Shown piece after piece: positions 1-12,840 of a stretch of 64,000 nucleotides of DNA (positions within the stretch are counted from its first letter, which is position 1; the number at the start of each line of letters is the position of its first letter). Origin of the DNA: Theocolax elegans (Eukaryota; Arthropoda; Insecta; Hymenoptera; Cerocephalidae). A program made the position numbers and the translations under genes. The stretch lies in NCBI GenBank assembly GCA_026168455.1, contig CM047426.1:76039986-76103985 (forward strand), given 5' to 3'. Below the pieces are notes generated by a model. The model worked only from the letters and a program-made list of their open reading frames with translations. It did not search any database and had not been told where the DNA came from.

Positions 1-240
1 TCGTTTACCGTTATAATATATATATAACTTTAGTTTCCGGGCTAATTCCCGATACCTAATATAAGTTTTCATAAGGTACCTGTCGTCCCGGAAAATCTGT
101 ACGTGTAATTGTAGTTTCCTGGCAGACCGGAAGAATGTTAATATAATTTTTAGGTTGCCCGGAAACTTTCCTGGGTGACCGAAAAATTGTAATGTCGTAT
201 TCTTTAGTTTGCCCAGAATTTTTTACATTTCGTGTAACTG
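1..240. repeat. Cluster of CCGG-type short palindromic motifs, possible transposon end
   Basis: Several partly palindromic motifs of the form TTTCCGGG / CCCGGAAA recur about every 30-50 bp (near 30, 90, 115, 160 and 215). The layout resembles the TTTCTGGGAT / ATCCCAGAAA motifs at both ends of the satellite-bearing element at 39931-52075, so this may be the end of a related element that begins before the window. No inverted partner is visible here, so the assignment is weak. Confidence 0.3.
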
Positions 241-659
241 GCTACATGCATACTTACATATAGAAAATATGTGTACACCCTAAATCTATTTGTAATTCAA
301 TTATCTTATCATATGAAAATATAATTAGGTGCAATTATCTACCACCAGCAGGGATTAAGAATTTAGTTGACAGTGTTTTGACATTTTGCAGTGTTTTGCT
401 TTTAAAAGTTTTAAGTTAATCTTGCGCTACACATTAAAAATAACATCTTTGTCTTTTTTAATTTAGACAGCTTAGTTTTATCATCTATTACTATTAATTT
501 TCGTAAAGTAATATTGCACCAAAAAATCACATCAAGACAGAATACTTTTAGTACATTGTTAATTAGAGTTGATGCTATATAATTGATTTAGATTAAAAAT
601 CAAATAAATAAAAGAACAGAGAATTTTTGTATTTTTGTATTAATTTGTAATAATTCTTC
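241..659. other. AT-rich sequence, nothing recognised
   Basis: No long reading frame, RNA gene or repeat boundary was seen. It ends at the TTA target duplication of the next element. Confidence 0.5.
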
Positions 660-662
660 TTA

Positions 663-1339
663 CAAGGGAAGTACATGACCTCCGGGAAACGGATCTCATC
701 CTAACTTTCGTATGTCTTTTATAATATAAAAATATGAAGAAAGCCAAGTTATCTCTTGCCAATGGCCACTTTTACGAAAGTTATTCGACATTCAATAATA
801 ATAGCAGTAAAAATTACTTCCAATTTGGTCGCTTATAACTCGGAAACAAATAAAGATAAACAATCAAACCAAAAACCAGAAAAAAGTTGAGTTCATGTAG
901 ATATGGTTTGAAAAAAAAGAAGCTCAAATTGCTTAATTTGAAGCAAAGTTATGAAGAAAATAAGAAATTGAAGATTATTAGGCCAAAAGAAACAATAAAT
1001 TTTTCATATTAAATTTTGGTTAAAATTTCTTCAATTTTTTATTTTCTTCATAACTTTGCTTCAAATTAAGCAATTTGAGCTTCTTTTTTTTCAAACCATA
1101 TCTACTTGAACTCAACTTTCTTTTGGTTTTTGGTTCGATTGTTTATCTTTATTTGTTTCCGAGTTATAAGCGATCGAATTGAAAGTAATTTTTACTGCTA
1201 TTATTATTGGATGTCGAATAACGTCCGTAAAAGTGGCCATTGGCAAGAGATAACTTGGCTCTCTTCATAATTTTATATTATAAAAGACATACCAATGTTA
1301 GGATGAGATCCGTTTCCCGGAGGTCATGTACTTCCCTTG
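663..1339. mobile_element. PIF/Harbinger-like foldback MITE, copy 1 (677 bp)
   Basis: The element begins CAAGGGAAGTACATGACC and ends with the reverse complement, GGTCATGTACTTCCCTTG. Inverted arms run for most of its length, so the whole unit can fold back on itself. It is flanked by TTA at 660-662 and 1340-1342, the 3-bp TWA target duplication typical of PIF/Harbinger elements. A second copy of exactly the same length lies at 43878-44554, flanked by TAA. Short reading frames inside are by-products of the inverted arms; there is no transposase, so it is non-autonomous. Confidence 0.88.
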
Positions 1340-1342
1340 TTA

Positions 1343-1859
1343 GTTATTTTCTATCAATTCTTAAAATAAGTAAAAATATCATTCTGTAGAATACGTGCAA
1401 ACATTCAAATTTTATATAGGTAATATTCTACCTAACAGTCAGTGATAATCAGATGTAAATTATGAAAAATATATGATAAGATTAATTGTTCATCTTCATA
1501 ACAACTATTTTTAATGACAATTTTATCCAACTGACAGACCGATACATTAAATTTTATTTTAACTGCTTTAGCACATGAAAACCTATAAACCAACTACTAC
1601 AATGTTCTATGGAAATGTTTTCGAGAAAGAAAATAAAGTTATTTTTGGGAACGAGTCCTGATATTCATTATAAAATTTATAAAAATGACAAAAACATATC
1701 AAAAAAACCCTTAACCATGTTAAGTTCAACAATTTATAGCTTTGCAATGTAAAATACGAAAATTATTTGCCAAAACTGAATTTTGATTTTACAACATTGC
1801 ATACAATGAACATCAGGATAGGAACAGCCTGCAATGTGGCAAATATGCCGCTGATATTT
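1343..1859. other. AT-rich sequence, nothing recognised
   Basis: No supported gene or repeat boundary; it leads into the tandem array. Confidence 0.5.
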
Positions 1860-3540
1860 TAAAAGACTATCTGCTAAACAATAATTTTGACGCACTTTTT
1901 CATATTTTTCTGTCTTTATTTTTATTTAGAAATAATGCTGAAGTTTGCTGGACCCTAAATCTATGGCTAAACACGAGACTGCAGTAAAAAACCATACGCA
2001 TCAATTTAGTTTACTGATTAAGCCATCGATAAAGCATATAAAAAAATTAATGAACTAGCTCCACCGACTGTTAAAAGTCTACAACGTAGCATACATGCCG
2101 CTGCCATTCTCTACACAATTCTTTATATTTCACTATCGCTATTTTCATCTAGTTATCTTGCTGCAGTTTGCTGGATGCTAAATCTATGATTAATCACGAG
2201 ATTGCAGTAAAAATCCCAGCCATAGATTTAGTTTACTGATTATCCCGAAGGTAAAGCTTATCAACAAATTCAGTGAATGACCTCTACCGACTAGCAACAG
2301 CCTGCGACGTAACATACATGTTGCTGTCATTCTCGAAGAGAATGTAAGAAACGATAAATTTTGACGCTCTTCTTCATATTTCACTATCAAGTATTATCTA
2401 GCTAAGATGCTGAAGTATGTTGGACCATAAGTCAATGGTTAGTTACGAGATTGTAGTAAAGAACCACATCCATATATTTAGATTATTGATCAACCAATAG
2501 GTAAAGCTTATCAACATAGTTAACTGAATGACGTCGACAGACAATTAAAAGCCTGCGATATAGCATACTTGTTGTTGCCATTATCGAAGAGAAGTTGCTA
2601 AACGATAGATTTAGATGCAAAACTGGTAACAGCCTCAGACGCAGCATACATGCCGCTTCCATTCGCCAAGAGAATGTGCTAAACGATAGATTGAGACACA
2701 TTTCTTCATATTTCACTATCGTTATTTTTATTTAGCTATTATGCTGAAGAATGCTTGACCCTAAATCTATGGTTAATCACTAGAATGCAGTAAAGAACTA
2801 CACCCATAGATTTAGTTTATTAATCAACCAATAGGTTAAGCTTATCATCATAGTTAACTGAATGACTTCTAAAGACTATTAACAGCCTGCGATGTTGCAT
2901 ACATGTCGTTGTCATTCTCGAAGAGAAGCTGCTAAACGATAGATATTGACGCATTTCTTCATAATTCACTATCGCTATTTTTATTTAGCTATCATGCTAA
3001 AGATAGTAAGACCCTAAATCTATGGTTAATCACGATATTGCAGAAAAAACCATACCCATAGATTTAGTTTACTGTTTAAGCCGTAGTTAAAACTTAACAA
3101 AATTAATGAATGAATGAACCTCAACCGACTGGTAACAGCCTCTGCCGCAGAATACATGCCTCTACCATCCGCGAAAAGAATGTGCAAAACGATAGATTGC
3201 GACGCACTTCTTCATATTTCTATATCGCTATTTTTATTTAGCTATCATCATGCGATTTGCTGGATGCTAAATCTATGGATATACACGAGTTTGCAGTAAA
3301 AAACCATACCCATAGATTTAGTTTACTGATTAAGCCGTAGTTAAAACTTAACAAAAAAATAATGAATGACCCTTACCGTCTGGTAACAGCCTTTAGCAGA
3401 GAACGTGCTAAACGGTAGGTTTTGACGCATTACTTCATATTTCACTATCGCTATTATTATTTAGCTATCATGCTGAAGAATACTGGACCCTAAATCTATG
3501 GTAAATCACGAGATTGCAGTAAAAACATATTGCCAAAGTA
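1860..3540. repeat. Tandem array of about 220-255-bp units, roughly seven copies
   Basis: The marker phrase CCTAAATCTATGG (with variants) recurs near 1950, 2178, 2420, 2758, 3010, 3265 and 3487. Each unit also holds the inverted partner CCATAGATTTAG about 40-50 bp later, a run like TTCATATTTCACTATCGCTA, and a diverged ACTGGTAACAGCCT segment. Units differ by many substitutions and indels, so the array is old. Reading frames of 60-77 codons here follow the repeat and are not treated as genes. Confidence 0.75.
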
Positions 3541-3617
3541 TTATCAATATATCGCCAATATATTTCCAATGTATTGGCGATATACTGCCATTATATGATA
3601 AACTTATTGATCAAAGA

Positions 3618-3890
3618 AGGAAAGAGAAAAAATTCACAAAAATTAACATGGTAATTCCCATTTAAATTTTTTAAAAAATTTCGTGTTTCTTTAAATTATC
3701 ATAACTTTTTATACAATTGAAGTCCATAAAAATGCTACAAATCATTTGAAAGGTATTGCTCCAAGCTTTCTTTCAGACTTTTGGATAAAAAAATCAATTG
3801 TGGCGCACTTACACTATTTTTAAGTTGAATATTGACATGTAGTTTATGTAACATTAACCTTGAGATTAGAAATTCTGACGGCAATAAATT
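3618..3890. mobile_element. Fragment of foldback family F1
   Basis: This matches the centre and one arm of the complete F1 foldback at 13554-14549, including AATTAACATGGTAATTCCC and GGTATTGCTCCAAGC. Both ends are missing, so it is a relic. Other F1 fragments lie at 58612-58980, 60914-61400 and 62815-63000. Confidence 0.75.
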
Positions 3891-4249
3891 AACAATTAAG
3901 GAATGGAAATGAATCAATGAAAGTGAAATATAATATAATATAATATAAATGATTTAGAAGCAAATTTATTTTTATAAGATTACAAAATTGATGTAAATAA
4001 CAGTGCGGGTATTTTTTCGACAATTACTACTGAAGAATCTTATAATTTAACAAGTTTGATTTTTACAATAAAAATCAGAAATATTTGGGTTTTACCTGCA
4101 CGCCTCTAATTTGTAACTATTAAAAATATCTCAAATTGATAATAATATCATAATTGTAAAATTTTAGAATTTGTTTCCCTATGAATAACAATCTGTAGAA
4201 ATACTCGTTACTAAAGTTTAGATTAAATAAAAGTGATTAAAAGAATGAG

Positions 4250-4287
<38 letters not shown>

Positions 4288-6757
4288 CTGTCAACCAATG
4301 TTTCACAATCTAAGACGTGTACTTTTTTCAAAATTACCTTGTCAACATAAAAAAAAATTATTGAATGCTTGTCTTAGAATACTTTAGTAAAACGTACTTC
4401 CAATTTATAGTCAAATTTAAAATATTAAGCATATGCTAATTATCTTTAAAACTTCACTCCTTTACAAACGTTGTTAAAAATTATTGTTGGATCTTTCATT
4501 ATAGCTTAATTTTATTACGGATGAGGAATCTATCTTACCAAATTTCCATTTTATAATTTAAAATTGACTAAAGAGCAGTATATAGCAATCGAAATTAATA
4601 GTTTGTTTTTCTGTAAGAAACGATAAGCTTATTTACTTGTACTAAAACGCGTACTAATGAAGCGTCATATGGCGGAAAGCACCTTAATTGTCTACTTGTA
4701 TTCTTAATTGTTATTTGTAAAGAATACTTAAATTGATTAAACTGAATTTCTTTCTTACATTAATTCATAAATATTCAGCAACAGTTTTAAAAAATTGTTC
4801 ATTACGTAACAAGTGCGCAAAGCAAGTGAATCACGCACAAGTCGGGGTTGTTACCTGAGCGTAGCGAGATTGATATTTCAATCAATTTAGTTACTCAAGG
4901 TACAGTTAGATATTCAAAAAATAATTTTAAACAGAGGCTTGATAGATTTTTCTAGAGAAAGTCTATAAAAACTCGTCAAATATCCATTTTTCTGTATTAA
5001 GGAATCTTTTTAACACCAAAACATCTAAGTATTAGATAATTAAATAATATGTCAATTTGCAAAGTCATTATACAAAAGACACCTTCAAAAATATTTGCAC
5101 GGAAAAGTTTTTTTTTGTATATTTTCGGTAGAAATACTTTTAAAGGTGTACTATAAGTTTGTTTCAAATTTTGTATGATAGTATATTTTTCTGTTATCAA
5201 GTACTTCTGCATTTGTATGCACGTATCGTATATACAAAATTTTAAATAAATAATTTAGAATAATGTTATAAAAAAAGGTTGATTAATTTTAAATTTTTCT
5301 TTCAATAATTCGAAAAATATTCACTGACAGTTTCTAATAAAAAATACTAATGATTTTTCAATCAACTTTCTTACTTGGCGGTTCAATTTCATATTCAAAA
5401 AGTAATGTATTTCATAAGAAATCGCTTTTGGGTTAATAAATTAATTTAGGTGGATTTTGGCTTCAAATAAAAAAATATAAAATAAATATTACCATAAAGT
5501 CACTAAGAATGAAGCTTTTTTCCTCATATTTAAGTAATATTTTTATATTTATTAATATACGACACACTACCAAAAAACATACACCATAAACAACTTATAT
5601 TAAACATTGCTTAAACTCATTGATTTTATATTAATAATAGGTAGTATAATATATTCCACCTCTTCTTATTGTTTTTTATATTATTAATTAAAGATTATTC
5701 TAATACTTTTTTATTCATTACAAACTATTCAACGAATTGTTTATGAACTCTTCTAAGCGGACGTAGGTCGATCTTTTTAAAATTTCTTTTCCCTATACTC
5801 TAACATACAAATCACAACTTCCTTTCTTGTTTTTGGTACCTTATTGTGTAAAATGCAGTTTGTAACTAGTATACGGATAGAAATATATTATAAAAATTAT
5901 CATTAAATTCATGGTAATTGTGGGACGACCTGCTTTCATTCAAATTTTTAGTAAGAAGACTCATAAATTGTACCATGAACATTTTGCAATTTTTTCCCTA
6001 ATATGTTAGTATAAGCGAAAATATCGGTTGGTCGGTAAAAAAATATTCGTTAATACCGACTCTCCTATATATTCATTATAAATTTCTTTAATTTAAATTG
6101 ACTTTTTTTATTGATTTAAAGTATTTGATTCATATATACTTTTTCTATGAATTATGAATAGTTATGAATTCGCTTTGAATTTTTCGGATAAGTAATTTTT
6201 ACCAAGAACTTTACGGTAAAATTTACTATAACGTCACGGGGTCCCACGATTACTAAGACTTCATGGTAAATTTTCTCCTGAATTTATCTCCAATTTTTAT
6301 AATATATTTCTCTCCGTGTACGTAAAGGCTTTTTTATGGCAAAACTCTCGTAAATAATACCTTTTCGTACTATAGTACTTTCTGAATAAATCTGAGTTGC
6401 TTTATGAATTCTTTTAGAATTCTTATAGAATTGAATCTAATGCAACAAATTGAAAGAAAATTAAAGAAATTTATTTAAAGAAGGTTGTAAGGTGTTCGTT
6501 ATTTCCACAACCTGAATTACCCTTAAACAGTAGTTGTCGATATAAGAGTGAGATTTTCGAACGAGAGTCAATTTATCGCCCGAGCGAAGCGAGGGTGATA
6601 CTCACAAGAGTCGAAAATCTTCTTTCACGCTTGTGTCGAACAATATTTTTTGATACTGTGGACGTAAATGGCTTTTTAAACATTTTTATAATGTGTAAAG
6701 CGCCACTTTAGGCACACTATATTAAAAAATTTATTTTTGTAAATATAAACTACAAAC
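3891..6757. other. AT-rich, gene-free stretch with a TA microsatellite
   Basis: A perfect (TA)n run occupies about 4251-4286. The rest has no reading frame with convincing protein character. It holds a structured GC-richer patch at 6535-6665 (listed separately) and ends at the CTACAAAC target duplication of the hAT-type MITE. Confidence 0.5.
6535..6665. repeat. Imperfect inverted repeat with GAGCGAAGCGAG core
   Basis: GAGATTTTCGAACGAGAGTC is followed, inverted and imperfect, by ACAAGAGTCGAAAATCTTC. Between them lies CCCGAGCGAAGCGAGGG, itself a short hairpin. A similar GAAAATCATCTTTCACG segment occurs near 32485, and a GAGCGTAGCGAG core occurs near 4858. The nature is unknown; it may be a decayed MITE. 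Confidence 0.45.
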
Positions 6758-7454
6758 CAGGGATGCAAAAATTGTAATTACGAGAAAATTTCGAAATTAC
6801 TTTTGTACTGAGTAATTAAACTTTATTTTAATTATTAATTACTTTTGTACTGAGTAATTAAATTTAGTTTAATTCTTAATTACTTATGTACTGAGTAATT
6901 AAACTTTATTTTAATTATTAATTACTTTTGTACTTAGTAATTTTACTTTTTTTTAATTAATAATTACTTTGTGACTGAGTAATTAAACTTTTTTTTAATT
7001 AATAATTACTTTTCGACTGAGTAATTAAACTTTTTTTTAATTAATAATTACTTTTTGACTGAGTAATTAAACTTTCTTTTGATTAATAAATACTTTAGGA
7101 CTGGGTAATTAAACCTTCTTTAAATTAATAATTACATTTGAAATGAACTGTCCAGAAGCGTGGCAATCGGAAAAAGCCTCTCAACTGGAGCGGATGATGG
7201 TAAAGTAGTATTAAATTTTAAGAATAACTCTAAAACTGATGGGTAATCCTTAAGAATTATTAATTCTTCTTTCTCTTAATAAAAGTATCTCATAAGTTCA
7301 TAGTACTCAGGGTAATTAATAATAAAAATAACGTTTAATTACTCAGTAAAAAAGTAATTAAGAAATTTAATAAAATTTAATTACTCAGTACAAAAGTAAT
7401 TACTAATTAATGTAGGTATTGAATTAGAAAAGTAATTAAATATTTGCAACCCTG
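6758..7454. mobile_element. hAT-type MITE with internal 57-60-bp tandem repeats
   Basis: The ends are CAGGGATGCAAAAATTG and, inverted, CAGGGTTGCAAATATT. An exact 8-bp duplication, CTACAAAC, flanks it at 6750-6757 and 7455-7462. Both the CAGGG tips and the 8-bp TSD are typical of hAT elements. The inside is mostly six or seven repeats of a unit containing TACTTTTGTACTGAGTAATT, with the inverse near 7335-7425. There is no transposase, so it depends on another element. Confidence 0.85.
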
Positions 7455-7462
7455 CTACAAAC

Positions 7463-8660
7463 ATGGAGGGTGTACAATACACAGAATTAGAAAAAAAATA
7501 AAGTTAAGTAAAATTTTAAATATTTTACAATTTGACAGTAACTCATGAGGTTTAATTTTATTAAATATTTGAACAATAAAAACAATACAATATAACAATA
7601 ACAACAATTATTTTTAATATAAATAAGAATATAAATTAAATTTTTTCTTCATATTCGAAGTTCTGGTACAGTTTTGCAGTCCCGGTCTCCGAAAGACAGT
7701 GATAAGTTTATTGTCTGTAAAATAAACAAGCATTGTTAAATATTCAAACTGAATAAATAATACAAATAAACTTACAAAGCCTGTTTTATATTTGTAATTA
7801 TTCAGAAACGTAGAAATCGGTTGATGAAGGGAAAAGTTAATCGAAATCATGTTTTTCGGTTCGGAAAAAAATTTCATACAAAATATAGGATATGATTCTT
7901 TAATAAAAAAAAATAAATCAGACTAATTTCCAAGGACAATTGGATACATAGAAAATATACAAATTAATTTTTTTTCATCAAACAGGTATACCTGGACCGT
8001 GGCTATCTTTTTCATCTCATTTTTTTAAAATGTTTTCAATTAATTTGTAATTTATTTTAAAACTGAATTGAAGCACCTCTGCTTATATAAAGTGCTGGAT
8101 TTTAGCATTCAATCACGGAAAATCGTGCACTAGATGTATCGACTAAATATTTGATTTATTCTAGATTTTTAATGAAATACGTTTCCAGAATCAAATGCAT
8201 GCCTCTTGTTAGTAGCTAATAGGTTGATAATGTTAAGTATAATAAAAATTTATAAATGAAAATAAATGGTGAAAATAATTACAATTTATATGTGTTCGTT
8301 TACGAGAGGAAAAAATAAGGACGAAAGAAATTATTGAATTTGAATTAAATGTGGCAACTGTTGGCAAAAGCTATAGGATGCTATTCATGACCGGAATAAG
8401 TTCAGCGGCATGATCGGTGTTAATTATCTGATTTATTGAATTAGGGGGATAAGTCCCCTTAAGCGGATATATCGCTCTTTGAGAAATGTGTGTACAAAAA
8501 AGTTAACATGCTGATTTGCTACTATGATACGCTACCATGATAATAGATTACTTACGGATTCAAGTGTCGGTGTTGTGCCACCATCGTGCAACTGTCAAGA
8601 GTACGCTTGCATGTGCGTGGAGTGTAGCAATGGAACACTCTGTGCAACAGTCAATAGAAC
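7463..8660. other. AT-rich sequence, nothing recognised
   Basis: No supported gene or repeat boundary. Reading frames that begin here owe their length to the GA-rich run that follows. Confidence 0.5.
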
Positions 8661-8894
8661 GAGAGAGAGAGGGGGGGGAGAGAGAGGGAGAGAGGGGGGG
8701 AGGGAGAGAGACAGAGAGAGGGAGAGGGAGAGTAAGGGAGGGATAGAGGGAGGGAGAGAAGGAGAGAAGAAGAGGGAGGGTGAAAGGAAGGGAGAGAGGG
8801 AGACAGAGGGGAGAGAGGGAGGGAGGGAGAGAGGGAGAGAGGGAGAGGGAGAGTGGGAGGGAGGGAAGGAGAGAGAGAGAGAGAGAGAGAGAGA
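8661..8894. repeat. GA-rich microsatellite (GAGAG/GGGAG)n
   Basis: About 230 bp of almost pure purine (GA)n and (GGGA)n. Long overlapping frames in every phase, Arg/Glu/Gly-rich on + and Ser/Leu/Pro-rich on -, are products of the missing stop codons and are not genes. Confidence 0.95.
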
Positions 8895-9115
8895 ATACGA
8901 TTAACATAAGGATGGAATCTACCTTCTTCAAAACCCAAAAATGTTGTTTAAAATCGTCGGTTTTTGATCAATTAAAATACTTTACATTAAAAAAAAAACA
9001 AAAAAAATTATTATTTTGGGGTACGACTCTCTTTCATTCCTAATTTCTCAAAATCAAGTTATCTAATAAATAGCTTGGTTCGGGAATACTTTTGAATAGC
9101 GCACTACACCTTTGC

Positions 9116-9270
9116 TTAAACATAATCTTGAAATTTCAGGGGTATCTTCCTTATTCTACTGCATGTCCGTTGTTGAGTCAATACATCTGCAGATTGATTA
9201 ACTTCGTCAATTTTCCATAATTTGCACGTAGGAAGTCTTTGTCTGATATTATTATGAAGATCATTATTAT
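9116..9270 (-). CDS. MULE remnant terminal exon with stop
   Basis: The exon follows the acceptor ATCCCATAG and starts DNNDLHNNIRQ. It ends RIRKIPLKFQDYV and then TAA at 9118-9116. The + terminal exon at 53831-53958 starts DNG and ends RITKVPARFKDYV-stop, which identifies both as the carboxy terminus of the same protein. Confidence 0.8.
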
Positions 9271-10562
9271 CTATGGGATAAATAAGAATATTTTCAAATT
9301 ACCGATTCATTAATTAATATTATATTTCGATTTGTAAATAAGATAAACATTTCTTTAAATGCTACTATCTCAAATAATGAATTTTGTGTCTATCCAACTT
9401 TTATTTGATAAGTTGCATAATCAGTGGCTTAATTAAGGATGATTTCATTATAAGGTAAAAGTATCTATTGTGGAAGGTTTTAAAACCGAATTTCATTACA
9501 CATTATTAATTATATTATTATTAAAAATATATTTAACCACGTATGTCTTCAAATTCCTACAAAAATGTACTTATAAATGTTAATGATATTACAAGGACTG
9601 TGTTAGTTCAAATTGTAGGTTTTGGTTCATAGATTTAGATTGTTGCTTAACATAATTATATTAATGCAATATTTATTAAATAGTTAGCTGTTTCACAATA
9701 GAAACAATAAATTTGTTTTAATCAGTATTTGTGGAATACCTTTACAAGAACCTTTTTATAATAATTTGAATTTACAAGTGTTATATTTCCGAGTTACTGT
9801 AATTGATGTAATATCTTAATGATGTAACATACATGCGGAAATTTTGCTGTAGTAGCAGTCATCGAGTTAAGAATCTGAACCTATGAAAATAAATCGATTT
9901 GTGTCTGCAAACGAACCACCTGACCCTAACATGACCATTTCTGATTGTTAAATATTTTTTTAAAATTGCCCTAAATTAGTAATAATTTTTGTCTTTGCAA
10001 AGCTTACTTGTATTCTATACAATTTCTATAAAAAATAATGCACTAAAAGTAACAAATGAATTCATAATACCTGTAGAATGTCTTTTCCTGAATAATAGGG
10101 ACATAAATTATGAAACACAGGGACAACTTGTAAAATTAATGTTTCATAATTTGTACATGATACTGCTTTAGTATTTTATTTATAACAATTAAAAATTATA
10201 ATTATTTTTAATTGTCTTTGTAGCAAATGAATTTTGAAATGGCAGTTCTTCTAAGTGCACCAAATACTTTTTAAAATTCATAGATTAAATAATCAAAATT
10301 ACACGTTAAATCGTGCACCTCCCTAAAATTGTTCCATAAATGGTACTTTTACCTTACTATTGTGTAAAAATCATGAAATCTATAATCCAAATTAAAATTT
10401 TATTATTTTCATGTATTTTCTATATTCTAAAAATAATCAAATGTAAGATAAAAGATTAATGACTGAACCGAATACAAGCTGGGGAAAAGCAAAAATTATG
10501 AAAGATTCTTGAAAAAAAATTATACTCTACACAGTTTTTTTACCAAATTTTTATTTTCTTAC

Positions 10563-10652
10563 CACCAATTTCCGAGCTTTCGCAGTCGACTGAACTTTGC
10601 ATTTCTACATGTCCGCTGTTTATATCAGGATAAACGTCTTTTACGGTATCAT
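10563..10652 (-). CDS. MULE remnant small acidic exon without a clear + partner
   Basis: This 90-nt exon is bounded by acceptor TTACAATAG and donor GTAAGA, again in phase 1. It reads DDTVKDVYPDINSGHVEMQ and then SSVDCESSEIG. No equivalent was found between 39861 and 53830 in the + copy, where either it was lost or the large insertion has hidden it. Confidence 0.6.
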
Positions 10653-11051
10653 CTATTGTAATTTTAAAGAAAATTCAGAACAGTTAATGATAATGGAATG
10701 CATAATAGAATCACAAACAAATAAAAGGTTTCGCATAAGTTTATTTTTGTAAAATACAAAAACTAGTAAGCTTTGTATCTCACTTGATTTGATATTTACA
10801 TAATGACCAAAAAATTTATCTAACTTAAGTACAATTACAGTAATTTCAGCAAGCTTCAATTTATTTTTAAAAGAGGTTTCGAGTTAATATCTGATGAGAA
10901 TATCTTGTATTTTAGAGACTGAGTTTGGAGAACAAAGAAGGATATGCTCTGCATAGAAGTGCAAGATTTTGTGTGAGGAAATATTATTCATTACTGTTTT
11001 TTAAGATTCTTTCTAACGTATAATTTTATTAGGTTTATTCATTTTCCTTAC

Positions 11052-11195
11052 CATAGATTTTCCTTTTTTTGCACTCAATTGCAGGTTTTACGTGATGGAC
11101 CGATACATCTTTGTCTTCTATTTCAAAACCCGTACTCTTAACAGTCTTATCAGTAACACGTACCATATCATCGTCAGTATCACCATCGAAATCTA
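11052..11195 (-). CDS. MULE remnant exon, acidic, counterpart of exon 8
   Basis: The exon follows the acceptor GTTGCAG and ends before the donor GTAAGG. It reads VDFDGDTDDDMVRVTDK and ends IECKKRKIYG. The + copy at 39729-39860 reads DFDDDTEEDMAHDTDK and ends IECKRSKVSG. The shared acidic start, phase 1 boundaries and basic end support orthologous exons. Confidence 0.75.
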
Positions 11196-11796
11196 CTGCA
11201 ACTACATCGAAAATAGCGTTTATCTTAATAGAATAGACAACATGGCATGCAAACTAGTGAAAGATTGCGTGCAAATTCCTCTTTTGACAAACTGCTTAAA
11301 TAGACAATTTTTTAAACCAATATATTAATAACTTGATATCTCATTTGTTGCTTTAGAATTGCCAAAAAATTAAGAAGATTGGTGCAACTGATGTATATAT
11401 AATTTAAAGGAGGATGCCCACGGATTAGTATCATTTAAAGAAACGATAGAGAACCTGTAAAACTAATGCTATGTCTTAGAAATAATAAAAATATGAATTT
11501 TAAATTGGAAATTAATATGCGGAACTGAAGGAAAAATTTATAAAATCAAATGTCAAGATTTCATCCTCCATTCAGTAGTAAAAATTGAATTAAATTAAAT
11601 TATAACCGTTTTTCTCTTTATATAAAAGTAAATTTTGGTTTAAACGTTTATATTTTATGTCTTCTTCATATTCGAATTGGTTTTATAGTTGCTATATTAA
11701 TATTTTGTATGTGCTTGCAGGGGCGTTCATGGGCATCCTCCTTTTTATTGAGGGAAATATTCTGTTGAATTGAAAAGTAATACTCATATTTCTTAC

Positions 11797-11919
11797 CACG
11801 AATCCTCCGTCTTTTACTTTTAACGGAAGTAATGGTGGGATCTTCCTCGTGCTGAATGAGTTCATTCTCACTTTGCAAATTATCGTCAAGAACATCTGTA
11901 CCTTCATCATCATCAAGAT
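11797..11919 (-). CDS. MULE remnant exon, acidic then basic, counterpart of exon 7
   Basis: After the acceptor TTGCACAG the exon reads D-LDDDEGTDVLDDNLQ, continues with SENELIQHEEDPT, and ends in SKRRRIR before the donor GTAAGA. The + copy at 38213-38344 has DLDDDLDEG, VENEIIQNEQD and KRKRRRIR. The KRRRIR run could act as a nuclear-localisation or DNA-contact patch; that is inference from its basic character. Confidence 0.8.
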
Positions 11920-12768
11920 CTGTGCAATTGTGCGATTAAATAACAAATTTTATTTAAAATATTAATCTTAACTAGGTAATATATTCATCATTATGAAATT
12001 CACGATTTGAAATGTTAAAATTGTTTCAATTTAATAATTTATAATTTAACACTCTATCGAAAAAAATAAATGAAAAAAACTGAGAAAATCTGAAAATAAC
12101 TGAATTAATCTAAAATTTAAAGAAAAATTATGTTTATTATTATTGTCTCAATTTCAACTTTTTTTCTACTTACTTTCAGTTAGTTTCATTTCTTTATTAT
12201 TTTTTTCATTTTATTTCAGATTCTTTCATTTATTTTTTCTGTTAGGGCACATTCTTACATTCAAGAAACGAATCTTGTTATACCTTAGGAAAACAATTAT
12301 TGTATAAAAGTGTATATATGGAAATTGTATATATGGAAAGCTACAATATTAGGACTCAAGGTTTTTTTTACCCGCCAATGAAGAAACATTTCGAAGTAAA
12401 TCACTTAAATTGTTTATAGTGCACAAACAGTTAAAGATAGATGTTTTAATCAAAGTCAACAACGATAATCCAGAGTAGGTAAATGTAATTAGGTAAAAAG
12501 TTAATCTAAAATTCGTTAATTTGAACCAATGTTATTAATCCTCTTGTTTTGGACTTATAATTGAATTTCTGTCACCAATTGTTTAAGAATCATAACTAAA
12601 GTGACACTTTTTCGAAACTTTTCTTCATTGTTGAAGAATTTTAAAGAAAAGAAGCGTTCAACTGTAAAATTACACCTTTCCACAATTTTTATCTAAGAAT
12701 TTATTTCCCCAAAGTGAACACGTAAAATATGGTAATATACGAACTCACAAAAGAACATCAGACTCTTT

Positions 12769-12840
12769 GAAAAATAGATTTATCTTAGTCTACACGGAAA
12801 ATTTTTTGTAGTTCCTGTAACTATACAATGTCGCAACTAT
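12769..12840. mobile_element. Fragment of palindromic family F3
   Basis: Text such as GATTTATCTTAGTCTACACG and CTATACAATGTCGCAACTAT matches the inner arms of F3 near 14868-14935 and 16630-16700. The fragment is cut off abruptly at 12841, where repeat C begins, so C appears to have inserted into it or replaced its continuation. Confidence 0.7.

Noticed and set aside
8524..9043. Overlapping Arg/Glu-rich and Ser/Pro-rich frames
   Set aside because: They run through a purine-only microsatellite; absence of stops in all phases explains them.
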